Source: Leptoclinus maculatus
Lineage: Eukaryota > Chordata > Actinopteri > Perciformes > Stichaeidae
NCBI GenBank assembly: GCA_032191485.1
Contig: JAVDOI010000019.1
Span: forward strand, 526,001 to 590,000
Direction of reading: 5' to 3'
DNA length: 64,000 nucleotides
The position numbers and the translations under genes were made by a program. The notes beneath the pieces were generated by a model. The model worked only from the letters and a program-made list of their open reading frames with translations. It made no database searches and was not told the origin of the DNA. This document shows positions 1 to 13,700 of the stretch, piece by piece. How positions within the stretch are numbered: the first letter of the stretch is position 1; each line of letters begins with the position of its first letter.

Positions 1-1349
1 CAACCCCAGAAGTTAGCCTGGCACTAGCTCCCTTGTCAAAAAGCCAATGGGATTTTTCCATTGGATATTGGATTATTGCAGAAAATAATCTCTGTGGCAA
101 ACACAAGTTTCTGATACCAACACGTTTTGTTCAGCAAGATATCTTCACAAATGAACACCGTTTTTATGATTTTTGCAGAGTGAATGCAATCAGTAAGTAG
201 CTGTTTTTCCAGCATTTATTGTGACTTGCTTGAAGGCATGTCTCCCAGCCAACATGTCCATGTGGGTTACACATTGGTTAAATGTGTCAAAATGGGTTCA
301 ATAACATTGCTTTCATATGGAACACATTTGTGATACTTCTGGGTGACTGCTTTGAATTAGACCAAAAATCAACAGCCTAATGGAAACTTGACCCCGTAAA
401 CTCTGATTTCCACCTTAAATTGATTTAGGTTTCCTTGAACTTGTAAATATAACCCACATTCTATGACACACAATACATTTTTGTGTATGAAATATTTAAA
501 GCAAAGACAGCATGTTTTCTTTAGATTGCACCTTAGCAAAATTAAGCAGAAATCCTTTGGTGGTAAAGAGCAGTACAATACAGCTGACCCCTCAACTGAA
601 TGTACATAAGGAGGAAGTAAGGAAAGGGGAAGCGACTGATAATATTTGTTCACAGTGAAATAGATATAGTGGTGTCTGGTGGTATATTGGCATGAAGAAG
701 GCAAACACCAAACACCAATCATGCTTTGCTAATCACAACTTTCTGTAGTTCTCTCTCCTATTCAGGGACAAAGGCACAGAGCAATAATGATTAAGCTCAA
801 TGAATATTACATATTACAGTTTGCATTTTCTGAATTACTCTCTTTGTAGAGTTTTACAATTGTAGAAATTATATCTCCACTGGGGGCAAAGATTCTTTCC
901 CAAAACCAATATACATATGTCCACCGAGAATCGAATGGCAAAACTTTCCACAGTTACTAGATGAAATTGATAGTTTAACCAAACAATGTTGAGAAATTCT
1001 TTGATATTTTGTTTTAATTTTCCAAACCAGGGCAGGCCTAATATCCCCAAACAACAGTATCATAGTGGAGCATCTCACAATGATAAGCAATGTACAAGTA
1101 AATTGTGTTGAAACAAAAGTAACGTGCGTTAATACACTCACACTGATTGGTTTTCATTGGCCTGGAGATTCGTCAGTGTTTTTTGGTTTGTCGTTATAAT
1201 GAGTGGGACACTGCTGTCCCGGCATAGTGGACAGTACCTAGCGCGAGTTGTTCGGTAAATCCCGACTCGAACCCTAGATATGCGAAAGAAGCCGAGCTGG
1301 AGCGGAGCTTTCCGGAACATCCGGCTGTAGCTTCTCAACATAAACAGCA
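1..1349. other. Upstream flank and presumed mkrn1 promoter/5'UTR
   Basis: No protein gene is supported here. The reading frames are short, overlap on both strands and have no recognisable domain. The last 200 bases become richer in CpG (around 1230-1320) and lead into the mkrn1 start codon, so the promoter and 5' untranslated exon probably lie here. No clear TATA box was seen. Placing the promoter here is inference from position and base composition. Confidence 0.4.
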
Positions 1350-4300
1350 ATGGCGGAGGCAGCAGCAGCGTCTATGGCGGCTTCATCAATAACAGTAGGT
1401 TGGACCAAACACGTAACCTGCAGGTAAGACAAGAGAAAGGACTTTTAATATCAAAGCTAGTGATATCGTCTGTCGTTCAATACCAAAATAGCTGTTATGC
1501 GGTGGCTGGCTAGCGACTGACAACAGCGTCATCTTCGGCTCGGCTCAGCTGTTGTCTAGCTAGCTTCAGTACTCCACTGTGTTGTTGTGTTCACTGTGTT
1601 ATGGTCTCAGAGCAGACTGGCGTGCTAGCTTAGCGGCCAGCGTGCTAGCCACATTTTCAACGATTAACTCGGCAAGCATTAATGCCAGACTAAAATGTTG
1701 GACTACGTAGTTGTGAGCTGTTCTCTTTGACTTTAAAACAAGTCAACGTTGATACCAGCGAGTCTAGCTTATTGGTGAGTTTGAATTTACTCCGCGTACC
1801 ACGACCTACTATTCATAGCAGCTGCTGGGTGCCACATCCAGACAGCTAGCGTTATCAGTCCAAATGTTTGGTGTGACTATTCTAAGAGGAGCTTTAATGC
1901 GTTGCCAATGTGAAAGTGAAAGACGACATTTACACACAGTTGTCTCGCTAGGATCTAGCGGGCTCGTCAAAGGTTTAAAGTTAGCTTTCAACTTAAAGTT
2001 AAGTTTAATATACGGATTTGAATGAACAAACAAATGTTTCCGTTCAAATGTATACGCCAGTAGGCCTATGACCTGAAATCGTTTACTCGACTCGACGATT
2101 TCTTATTTTGTATTTTCAGGTATTTCATGCATGGTCTATGCAAAGAAGGAGACAACTGTCGGTATTCCCACGATCTGACCAGCAGCAAACCTGCAGATAT
2201 GATTTGCAAGTTCTTTCAGAAGGGAAACTGTGTGTTTGGGGACCGTTGCAGGTAAAGTCACACCTGAAATCTAAGTATAAATTAGAAATGTAACATATTT
2301 CAATGTGGATCCAATCAATAAGGTTTGGCTCATGTTTGTAGTCAACTGGCATGTTCAAAGTCGGCTGCCACAGCTTAAAAAAGTGCTCCCGGTTGTCAGT
2401 TAAACTGTATCATAACTTCCTTTCTAAAACTGGCCTTGCCCTCAGTCAAATGACAGCACAGCAACTTTGCTGGCAGGGCTTGTCTCCTCAAGTGGATCAG
2501 ACACCTGAGACTGCTGCTTCCTGATGTCAACATGTTGGTCTGTATCTGTGTCAGCTCCTTGTATGTCCAACGAGGAACCACAATCACTTGTCTGTGGCAT
2601 TTCAGAATTGCTTTGCTGGATGGAATAGTCTACTATAAAAAATGTCTTTGAGTGATAGTGGTGTATGTTCAACACTCCTGCCTTCATAATCCAACTCCTG
2701 GTTTTCTCACCACCAGTCTTTGTTGAGAGACAACAATTCTAGTACATGCATAGAGCACTCAGCTCACTGTATTTGGGAAAATCTTTTGGACAAATTTTCT
2801 GTTTCCTCAAAATCCTGTCTATAAGATATACAAGTTTGTTCCATGTTTGAATATGATGCAAGGACGTGTCTTAAAGGAGCATACCACTGGGCTGCAACTA
2901 ATGATTATTTTGTATTATCGATTAATCTGCAGACATTTTCATCATTACTTGTTTTGTTGATTAAAAGACAGAAAGTGAATAATGCACAATTTACTTGATC
3001 CCGATTTTAAAATATTTATTTCCTGACTAGAAGTCCAAAACTCAAGGTGGTCAGTTTACTATCATAGAGGACTTGGGGAACCAGCACATATTCACATTTG
3101 AGAGGTTGGAACCAGTGCATTTGTGGCATTTTTGCTTTAAGTGATGACTTGTCCATCTAAAAAACAATAACTGATTTGATAATCAATTATCAAAATGAGT
3201 ACCTATTGATTGCAATTCATTATTATTGATTGCAATTCATTATTATTGATTGACTAATATGAAAATTAAGTTTTGAACCTTTTTAAACATGTACATGGTA
3301 TATCCCATTGAAATAGATAAAAATCATGTCATAAGCATGAGGTTGGCTGCAGATTAATTGAATACGATTTGGTTGTGATAGTGGGAAATCACGTGGCTAA
3401 TTTAGCCACGTGATTTCCCACTATCACAATCATTTCCGCACTCAATAAAACTATTTTTTAAATCCATACATATCACGCATTAAACATTATGCAACAATTT
3501 TTATACTAGACTGAAATAAACGTCAACCAGTTGCTTCCTTAAAAATATGTTGAGCAGTTTTATTTGTAGTAAATGGGCTGGAACATGCAGCGGTATGGTC
3601 TTTTGAGAAGCGGATTAGGCTCCCAGTCTGTTGTCAAGCTTGAATATACCCAGACAGCAGCAGCCAGTTTGTACAGACAGTGTCTGCTCCATGTCTGGCT
3701 TCAGGAGCATCCCCATAGTTAGAGAGGCACTCGGATGACCAGCCCAGTAGCAGCAGGGGGACATTAGTTATTCACACACTTGATCATTTTCTTTCAATAG
3801 TCTGCTTATTGCCTGTAGGAAGCCTTTGGTTCGGTGTATATAACACTGAGCTGCTTCTGTTGTTGTGTTGATAAGTCACATTCCTCCATCCTTGTGATGG
3901 AGCTGCAGTGAGGAGGGTGTCCTCATTATGTCTGTGTTCCCGTGGGGCTGTGCACCCTGTATTAAGAGTCCAGAGAAAAGCTCTCCCTGTGGGGGTTTAT
4001 TATGGCTGAATTCCCTTGGCTCTGTCTATTGTGATGGGCTCTGTCTCACTCCGTCTCTCTCTCTTCTGCAGCCCCCATGGCCAGACAAAGTGCATTCTAG
4101 CCTGCATGGCAATTGCATAACGCTCTCCGTTTCCCTCCCGCTCTCTTTCCCTGAGCTAGCCACCCCCTCCAGTGCTCTTGCTGGGTTCCTCAGGTTCATT
4201 CTGCTGCAGCACCCTCCCCTCTCATTTATGTATGCATAGCTCCAGCAGCCCTCCTCCCAGTAGTTATCCAGCGCTCCCAGTGACTGTCTGGGAACAGACT

Positions 4301-4718
4301 GGTGAACAGTGTTCTGATTGAGCTCACCATCATGGATGAGAGATTGGGCAGGTGTTCCTTTTGTATGGCTGTGTGTGTGCACAGGCTGAGTGCACGATGA
4401 GCTCCATTGTTGGCGAGTCATTCAAATGATTAGGAAATAAATGATTGTATTTTTATCTAAATAGTTAGAAAATATTTTGTCAATATCAGTAGTTTTAAAG
4501 ATATATTATGAGCTGCTTAGAGCTAATTCCAACTCAAATATCTTTTTTTATACTGCTGTAAAAACATCTTATGTATTTATTAAAGTTTCTCGCCCAAAAC
4601 AAAATTTTACAAGGTTGAACACATTGTGTGGCGTTGTAATTTAACTTCAACCAATAATCAGTTTTACTAAGTAAAGCTTGAGAACACCATAATTCCAGTC
4701 AATATAACCTCCAGTATT

Positions 4719-4754
<36 letters not shown>

Positions 4755-7700
4755 TATATTAAAAAAAAAAAAAAAAAAGTAAGCGTTTGATTAAGTTAGT
4801 TGTCCCAAATGTTTTACGGTTGTTCCTTCCACGGCTTGTTTTCCACTTGCAGTTGTGAGAAATTGTGAGCTTTATGTCTTCTTCACTCTTTGACACATGT
4901 TGCGTGCGTTTGTGACTGCGCTGCTGTGTGCTGACGTAAAACTAACGTGTGTAAATGTGACCAACAAAAAAACGGAAATTTTGTTTCATCTCTATCTATT
5001 ATAATTGTGATTTTGGTTCATGCCTCTATGCCATCTCATTCTCACATGAGTGGTTCTGCTGTGTTTATGTTATCAGATTAGTTGCATTTAAGCACTCTTT
5101 ACAGGGCTCAACACTAACTTTTAAAAGGGGCATCAGCTTTTGTTTGCTGCAATTATGGTTTTTAGTCACCTTTTTATATTCTAAGTAATTAAGACACTAT
5201 GCCGTTATAAACCAGCTTAATAATGAAAATGTGACATGTCATGTCTATGTTGTTCATTCTTTGCAGTATACTTTTTCGTCTGGCTCAAAGATGCCAGGAT
5301 AATTTGCCTCCCTTCACAAATTTTCGTTTTCTTTTACATTAAGGTTCATCTGGTTCGATGTCAGTTAAATCAATTTCTGATGTGGATGGGTTAGTCAAAC
5401 TTTTCACCCCACAGTCACACAACTTAATATGCATTGTCTCTAAAACACAGTTGTTGGCCGTCAGGGCCAGCCAAGCCTTCTCTGCTGGCCTAGACAGAAT
5501 CACAAAGCTATAGCTATTTTATAATTTAATAATTTACAACCGCGTCATTAAACTCTCTGTAATCAAAGTAAGGAGGATGGACTTTGTCTTTAAATAGTGA
5601 ACAGCTGCTTTGGTAAGTGAACTGCTTTTTTTTTTTTTTTTTTAATACACATCTGCAGTAGTGTTACTACTGTGTTAATTTGTCTATCGTGTCATTTTTA
5701 TGATATGGTTAATATTGTTCCCTCTGATGTGAATAATATTTGAATGGCCCGTGTTGTTGAGTGTGTGGATGAATGTGTGTTTTAGCGCCGCAGGTTTGCT
5801 GGAGTGATTTGTCATGCTTTGTTGTCATATAAATATGTGACTGGTTCTTGTGAGTTTGTTCTTGTCATTGTGTTCATTACATTGATTTTGACTATATGCG
5901 TTGTCCGTTTTTGACGGTTTACATTGATTTCAGGACGGTTGAAATTATGCCATGCATTTGCCACACCAGTGCTCTACCCCATCAAAGGCGTTTGTATTGA
6001 CATTTGAGGAGAAACAAATCGTCATATATACCGTTATCGTGTGTGCTCCGAAACTATACAGATTATTTATGACATACCATCCTCTAGGTCTGTAATGTCA
6101 GTTTCCCTGTACAAACATTACACAGGTGCAGTGGCTGATCAGTGGTATCTGGTTGACTATGTTTAACTCTGACATATCAAACCGGTTTAAAATGAATCTA
6201 GACAACCCCGATAGGTCTGCGAACAGTTACCACCCCTCACATTACCGGATAATCTGTGCCGAACATCGGACAGACCAAAGTCCCAGACCAGATTTACTTC
6301 CCGACATTCAAAGGAGAAATCTAGCCCTATGTTCTGCCCAGATTACCTGGCAATGTAGGCTATTCTTTTTTACTTAATTTAGACTGTTCTGTTGATTTAC
6401 ACTTAAAATATTCAGCCCTTTTTGCATTATTCACTTTTGTTTCACAATTTATATCTAGCCTTGGCTATAGACTTAATCCTTTTTTTCATGAAGGAGAACA
6501 TGTGTGAAGCCATTCTTATTGCACCTCATTTGCGACAATAAAAATGGCGTTAATACTGCACATCACATTTTTGAGCCAATCCTTATCGACGCAAAAATAC
6601 TTTCATGGCGGCAGCCCTAGTGCCATGGTTAATTGTAACAAGTAGTAGAAATGCTGTCTTGAGATGGAGATACAGTGTCAGCCAGAGACATAGCATTAAA
6701 TATGGGCAACGTCCTTGATTAATGGGAAACTACTTTTGGTAATGAGTCACTTTGGAGGAGTTGAAGGAGTTATTTGCTTCTGAAAAACTTTTTGACTTCT
6801 TTATACTCTTATGACCTTTTATTGATGGTAGAAGTTTGTTTTGTGCCCCCTTGTAAGTAGCTGCTCAGTAGGGTCAGTAATGTTACAATCCTGGATTGCT
6901 CATATTTAGCATCTTAAAGTTATCATTTTTATTGTTCGTTATCAACTTGGGTTTTCACGGTTTGAATTTCAGCTCGTCCCTTATAGCTGAATATTTTCCC
7001 GTTCATCGCTCTGGTTCTATCTTCCCTGCATTAGTGCCGTTGGGCAGTACATCATCTGAACTGTAACAATCCTGGTCCCGTGTGCCTCCTCAGGTTTGAA
7101 CACTGTAAACCAGCGAAGAACGAGGAGTTGCCAACCCCACAGACGCTGCCGCTGCCCTCTGTCTCGCTGACTGGCTCGTCAGACTCAGAACCTAGTGGGT
7201 CAACACCCGGTTCAGGGGCACAAGACTGGGTCAACGCTGCTGAGTTTGTTCCAGGACAGCCGTACTGTGGACGGGGTGAGCTACTAGCATTGTCATGTGT
7301 CATATTGATACTCTCATTCAAACATTTGATGGGAAGGTCTTTCATACCTCCATCGTAATAAATGTGATAAATCAACATAAATCAACACTGGCTCGGTTGT
7401 GTCTCAATGTGTGGCATTGAGACACAACCGCCCCCACATTTTTCATGCTCCAATGTACTTTATTGGCATCTTACACAAGAGTTGTGAATTTATTAAGTAT
7501 CTATTATAATAATAATAGTTGAAAGCCTTCAGTTTCATTTAGAATTTTCTGGGGTCTTCGTGGACATGTAGCTTAGAGCTGTGATGGAAATCAATCAATG
7601 AATCATAGAATGTACACTCCTTATGGAGTCTCCTTTATAACAGTTTTTGTCCATCAAATTTCTGATGCTCCTCAACTTGGTAACTTTTGGAGTTAACGTA

Positions 7701-10700
7701 CTTTTTTTGTGGCAATTAAACAACCTCTGATGCTTTTCTCCATTTGGCTTAGTTAATTTAGGCTTGTCTGAACTCTTTCATTCAGACTCTGATGTGGGCC
7801 AAAAGAGAACATGACTACCTGAAAAGGATTTTATTTGCCTTCCAAGTGATGTTTTTGCTTCTCTTGGTTTATTTGGTCTGTAGCAGTCAACTGAGCAACA
7901 GCTGTGAATGACACTAATGATGCGTGTTAACGGGTTCATCCACTGTCATGAGGTCTGAAAATGCAGAGCAGCTCAAGTTATGATTTTGTTGAAAGGTAAC
8001 TTCGACCTAGACCCTATTTACACGTTTTTGTGTCTGACTAATAGAGACAACAATTTCAGTATGCAGACGGCAGCCGCTAAACATGCTGCAAATAATGTGA
8101 TCATATTGGGACAATATTTATGTCCACTAAAAGTGCAACAGGCAGAGGAGGGGGAAGCTCAGGAGACTGCTGGTGTTCATGTGGGTGCTGTAACCCTATG
8201 ACCACCGAGGTTTGCTGCTCCATATTCAGATTTCACAACGAGACTTCTCCTTGAGCGAGACGTTGACACAATAACGGAAGGGATCAAGCGAAATGTAAGA
8301 TAAGATGTTATATTTCTCCATAGGGTTCTTCACATAATGCTGTCAGACACTTATGATAACAATCGGAGCCTGTCAATGGCAAAAACAAGGCATTGTAGTG
8401 GACGTAGCGTTACATTTGCGCTGCGTAATTGCTCTCGCAGCTCGTTTCACTGCTGCCGCTTACAGCATTCTTCCTCTATACTGGACCAATTAAAAAAAAT
8501 GATTGTCCCCATTATACAGTCGCGTACAAAAACATGAGAAAATAGGGCTGAAAAGTTACCCTTTAAGTTCAAGTTTAAAGGTTGCTTACGTTGAGGGCTC
8601 ATTTACAAAAGAAGGCATTAGTAGCAGCATGATGAGTTTTAGTTTTGTGACACGAAATAAATGTAAACATATTTCCATGTACAGCCGAGCCAGTGACGCC
8701 TGAGAGGTCCGTCCCTCTCATCGAGGAGTTTGACAGTGAAGCATCGCAGGACAACAAAGAGCTGAGGAAGCAGCTCTGTCCGTACGCAGCCGTTGGAGAA
8801 TGCCGCTACGGAATCAACTGTGCCTATCTCCACGGCGACGTGTGTGACATGTGCGGCCTCCAGGTGCTCCACCCCACCGACAACGCCCAGCGCTCCGCGC
8901 ACACTAAGGTAGGGGTTACAGAAATAACCTAACCATACCGGGGTGCGCATTTGCTATCCCACTTTTCCTATAATATTCTGGATTTACTAGAGGTGGATAA
9001 TAAAGCAAATTTGTTACAGCTGATATGCCGGCGACTTGTCGCTTTCACTGGTTTAAATGTCGTTTGTCATTTTAACCAGTGGAAGCAACGGTCAGCACTG
9101 GCTTAAAATGAGAAGCTGTTACCTAAATGTTTTGTGCGGGCCTCTTTGCTAGATTTGATAATGAATTCAATAGCGTCAGAGTTTAGTGACTGTATTTGGC
9201 TGAGTCACTTGCTGCCTGCAACACCAGTAGGCAGAGGTGGACAAAGCTCAGTAGAATACAGTAAAGGGATCAGCATTTGATCCGGTTTCATTCCTCAAGG
9301 CTAATCCCCACTGAAAGTGTTGTTGATGTCTCATTCGCTTCCATTTTGGCGCGTCTGACGGAGACCCCCTCGGGGGGGGGGGGTGGTACTTTTAGTAAAG
9401 CGTACTCTGCATAGACAGCTGCTTTAAATCACACAAATATCCCACTATATGAGTGTTTTTAAACTTAATAACCGTCTCGATATTGATTGATCAAGACTCC
9501 CCTAACTCTCTCACTAGGGTGATCGGGGGAAATAAAATGCATAAAAACAAACGTGGTTGATTTCTTCCCTTGGAGCCAACATGAAAGCTATTTTGGTTCA
9601 GGATATGTCTGCTGTCAGCCATTGTGTGGGTAGTTGTGGGTAGGTTAGCGAGCCGATGTCCACTCTGCTCCCCAAGAGCTACTGCTGACAGACGGAAGAT
9701 GGAGTCAGTGTGGATTAGATAACAAAGTGATTAAACGCTGCTCACGTCTCACTTTCAGTGGAGGTTCCCAGTTAGGATCGCCTCAGGACATCTCTAGCCT
9801 CCACACATTATTTCACTTTGGTAACTTAATAAGTATAGTTATAAAAATAAATGAATAAATAAATACGTTTTCATTAGGAGGATTGTTAAGATTAGTTTAA
9901 TTTTTAACCAATCGCATAAGTGCGCCCCCACGATGGTATACTCTTATGTACGGGGAGGAAAAGTGAAAGGAGGAAGCATCTTTAGCTTTGATCCAACATT
10001 TGTCCTGGGCTTAGTGTTGAAACAAACAAACGTGGGCAGAAAGATCATGTGCGCGCTCATGATCATGGTAAAGATCCCCAAAAGAATACAAACAAAGGGA
10101 TACAGCAACTGTACTGATAGTGACATCCATGCTGTTGGAGTACAGCTGGCACCCGTCTTTATGTTACTATTTCACATTAGCTTAGCAAGTAGCTAACCTA
10201 CTTACTTAAAGTTGTCATAAAGAATAAATGCCTTGGCTTGCAGTGTCTATGTTACAATTAACTATTTTGTCAGAGAAGACATGACCAGCCTGTATTTGTT
10301 TGATATATTAGTAATATGACCGCTGACTAACACTAGCTACCGTTTGTTTGCCAGGTGATATTTGTGACTATTCCATGAGTGTATGCCAGAATAATTCAGC
10401 TGGCAAATACAAATATTACCTAGCAAACAAACATATAGCTAAGCTAAAGTTAACTAATGGTCGCTTACGCTGTGTACAAACCGTGACAGTAAAGCGTTGG
10501 CGAACTTCGCTCAGCTCATTATTTTGTCAGAGCAGACATGATCACCCTGTAGAGCAGGGGTGGGCAATTATTTTACCCAAGGGGCCACATGAGAAACGGG
10601 GACTGTTGTGGAGGGCCAGACCAGTAGACTGAACTCAATCCTGCTCTACATTATTTCACCTCTTTATAAAAAGCAGTACATTGTATGGTTTTGATATGCT

Positions 10701-13700
10701 ATTATGATCAGTGGTGGAATGTAACTAAGTATATTTACTAAGTACTGTTCTTGAGTAAAGTACCTTGAATTTTTACTTAAGTATTTCCATATTATTGAAC
10801 TTTGTACTCCCACTGCACTACATCTCAGAGGGAAAGATTCTACATTTGTCTGGCAGCTTTAGTTACTTTGCACATTATAATTTTTCAAACCCTTCCTAAC
10901 TACCCAAACTGAACAACAGTATAAAGAAGTTAAAATGAGCTCCACCAGCAGGAATAATGATCCCAAAAATACAGATATGTAATTTTAATTTCTTAGTTTA
11001 ATTTTCAGTGTCTTGCTCAGGGACACTTCGACACATCCCAGCCAAGGATCGAACCATCAACCTTGCGGTTCCAGACAACCCTCTTAACCCAGTGAGCCAC
11101 AGTCGCCCCTATCTATATATAATAGTAGAACACTGACGGGTATCATGTTTCTGCTAAATGAGAATCGTATTTTAAATTGTAATCCTTAAACACTGTGATC
11201 TGTTATCCACAAACTAAGCACACGGCTTTACCTTTGAAGTTCATGTTTTGTTAAAAACTCTACACTCTGTCTTTCTTTTGTTTAACATAGGCTGACATTT
11301 TTGAGGGCTAACAGCTTACTCACATCTCCCATAAACTCAGTACACCAACACATTACTAACTTACGTAAATTGAGAAAAAAAAGAGCAATAGTCTCCTTCA
11401 AAATAAAAGCAATGCAGCTGTATTTCGTGCATGATGTACACTTGTTTACGTTTTATTCCTAATTTCCCATTGACGTCCCGCAGGCCAGTCGGCGACAGCC
11501 AAAGGTAAATGCCCAGGTCTGCTGTATAAGTTTGATTTATTAGTAAAATGCCAGCTGAGCGAAGTTTGTCAACACTTTCACAGGCTGTGCCACTGCTGTG
11601 CCACTTGCCTGCCACTATCAGTAATTGCATCGGCTGTCTCTCCATCATTAGCGACCGTTGGCTAACATTAGCATAGCTGTATGTTTGTTTGCCAGATGAT
11701 GGTCTTTTCTCCAACACGTTGCTCGTTTGGATTCTTTCACAAGTGTTAAAACGACAAAACATGGACAGATAAGATCTAATCTGTCCATGTTTTGTCGTTT
11801 CAACACTTGTGATGTTTGGGCTATTTCGCAGTCGCTAGCTATCTGAGCTGTTTCGAGGAGATTCCTTCCCACCCTGTTCCCAGGTTCCCACACTGTTCCC
11901 ACCCTGTGCATGATGTAAGTATATACCCCCTTGGGGGCACAAGTGTGATTGGTTAAAAATGGAAGAGACATCCGATTGGCTACAAATAATTCCCCATTGA
12001 AAAAAATGCTTTTGTGAAAAGAGTGATGTCAGGGGAGTCTAAAAACAACACACAAATGCATTGGATTTCACACATGATAAGCAGTTTGTAAATGCAGGTT
12101 TACCAGTTTGTATATAAATGTAATAACATCTAAATATGTTTTATAAAAATAAATAAATATGAAATTTCAAATCCTTTTATACATATATTTGCATATATTC
12201 TATTACATTTATTTAAAACAAGAACTATTTCTGTATCATGTTTTTTTACGTGTGGATTTTGTTCATATTTATACATGATATATATTTGTGTGGATTGAAA
12301 ACCTATTTTTAAGGAGTCATTCCGACACACCGCCCTCATCCCACACAACTCTCTCTCTGCTGATGTAGTGTAGGCCTTTAAGCTCCTTCGTTTAATTTGC
12401 ACCCTCCCTAGTACGACTGACTTGCACACCAATCCGATTGTTGTGCTAACCTCAGCACATGTTGCTAGCTGATAGAAGTGTGTTCAAGTGGAACTCACGC
12501 TTGTAAACTTTGGTTCTACATCACATGCATCAATCTACAAACCCCCATGTTTGAATGATTCATTTTCAAAAAGTGTCAGCCCCATCAGGTACTGGTGAGT
12601 CCATCAGGTACTGGTGAGACAATGAAATATGATCAAGGAAGTCCAGTTTGAGTAATACATCCCTCGGTTTGAAGGGTTTATCAAACACCAAAACACAGCA
12701 CAGCAATTTATAATAGCTTAACGTCTGGAGAGTTCCCATTACAAAGTCATGTACTGGGAATGAGAGCTCGCACGTATTTGATTAGCCATTGCACTCCGTT
12801 AATGGAGGACATTGCGTTGCATTGGAGCAAAACTTGAGCCAGGACCACAGCTGCTCCAGTGCAGTGGTCTCATTTTAAATCAATGAGTGGCTGCTACTCT
12901 TGTCGACCACAGCTCAGGAATTTCACATTAGACATCTAGTGAACACCTTGGTATTCTCTCAGCTGGTAGATACTGCAGTTCTTCTGCTACATTAGGTAAG
13001 GACCACAGTTTAATGGATCCCTGGAGAAAAGGTTGTGGTGTGTTGGTTTAACTGTTCCCTCTCCTAGGCATGCATCGAGGCCCATGAGAAGGACATGGAG
13101 ATTTCATTTGCCATCCAACGCAGCAAAGACATGATGTGTGGTGTGTGTATGGAAGTGGTGTTTGAGAAGGCCAACCCAAGCGAGCGCCGTTTTGGCATCC
13201 TCTCCAACTGCAGCCACTGCTACTGTCTAAAGTGTATTCGCAAGTGGAGGAGTGCCAAGCAGTTTGAGAGCAAAATCATCAAGTGAGTCACTAACACATG
13301 GCAAGATAGGGTTTTGGAAGTGGCTGTTGGTTCCATCCTTGTATAGCTCAATGTTAAATGACTTAAATCTCTATCTCTGGTAGATTTTCTCAGGAGATTG
13401 TCAAATGTTTTAATCTTTATGAGATTATAACATCAAAACCAATGACTAAAAAAGTTGACAGAAAGGGAACATCCACACAACTGAGAAGCTTAATGCTGCG
13501 TTCACACCAAACGCAACGCGCAAATTTGCTTTGCGTTACTCGTGGGATCATTTGTGTTTATTTGCGTCATTTGCTTCATTCGCACTAGACGCGCTGGAGG
13601 AGTGGCTTATCTCCATGGAAACCATTATCAACCAAACCATTTTTTTTCCGGCATCAACCATGGAAGAAATAACCTCTATTGCTGCTTTGTACATGTTGTG

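Noticed and set aside
3928..4421. Overlapping 103- and 131-codon frames in mkrn1 intron 2
   Set aside because: Both strands are open over the same CT-rich stretch, there is no domain, and mkrn1 exons 2 and 3 join in phase without it.
13095..13286. Treating the RING exon as a separate 63-aa gene
   Set aside because: It starts inside mkrn1 exon 5 and runs a codon past the donor; it is part of mkrn1.
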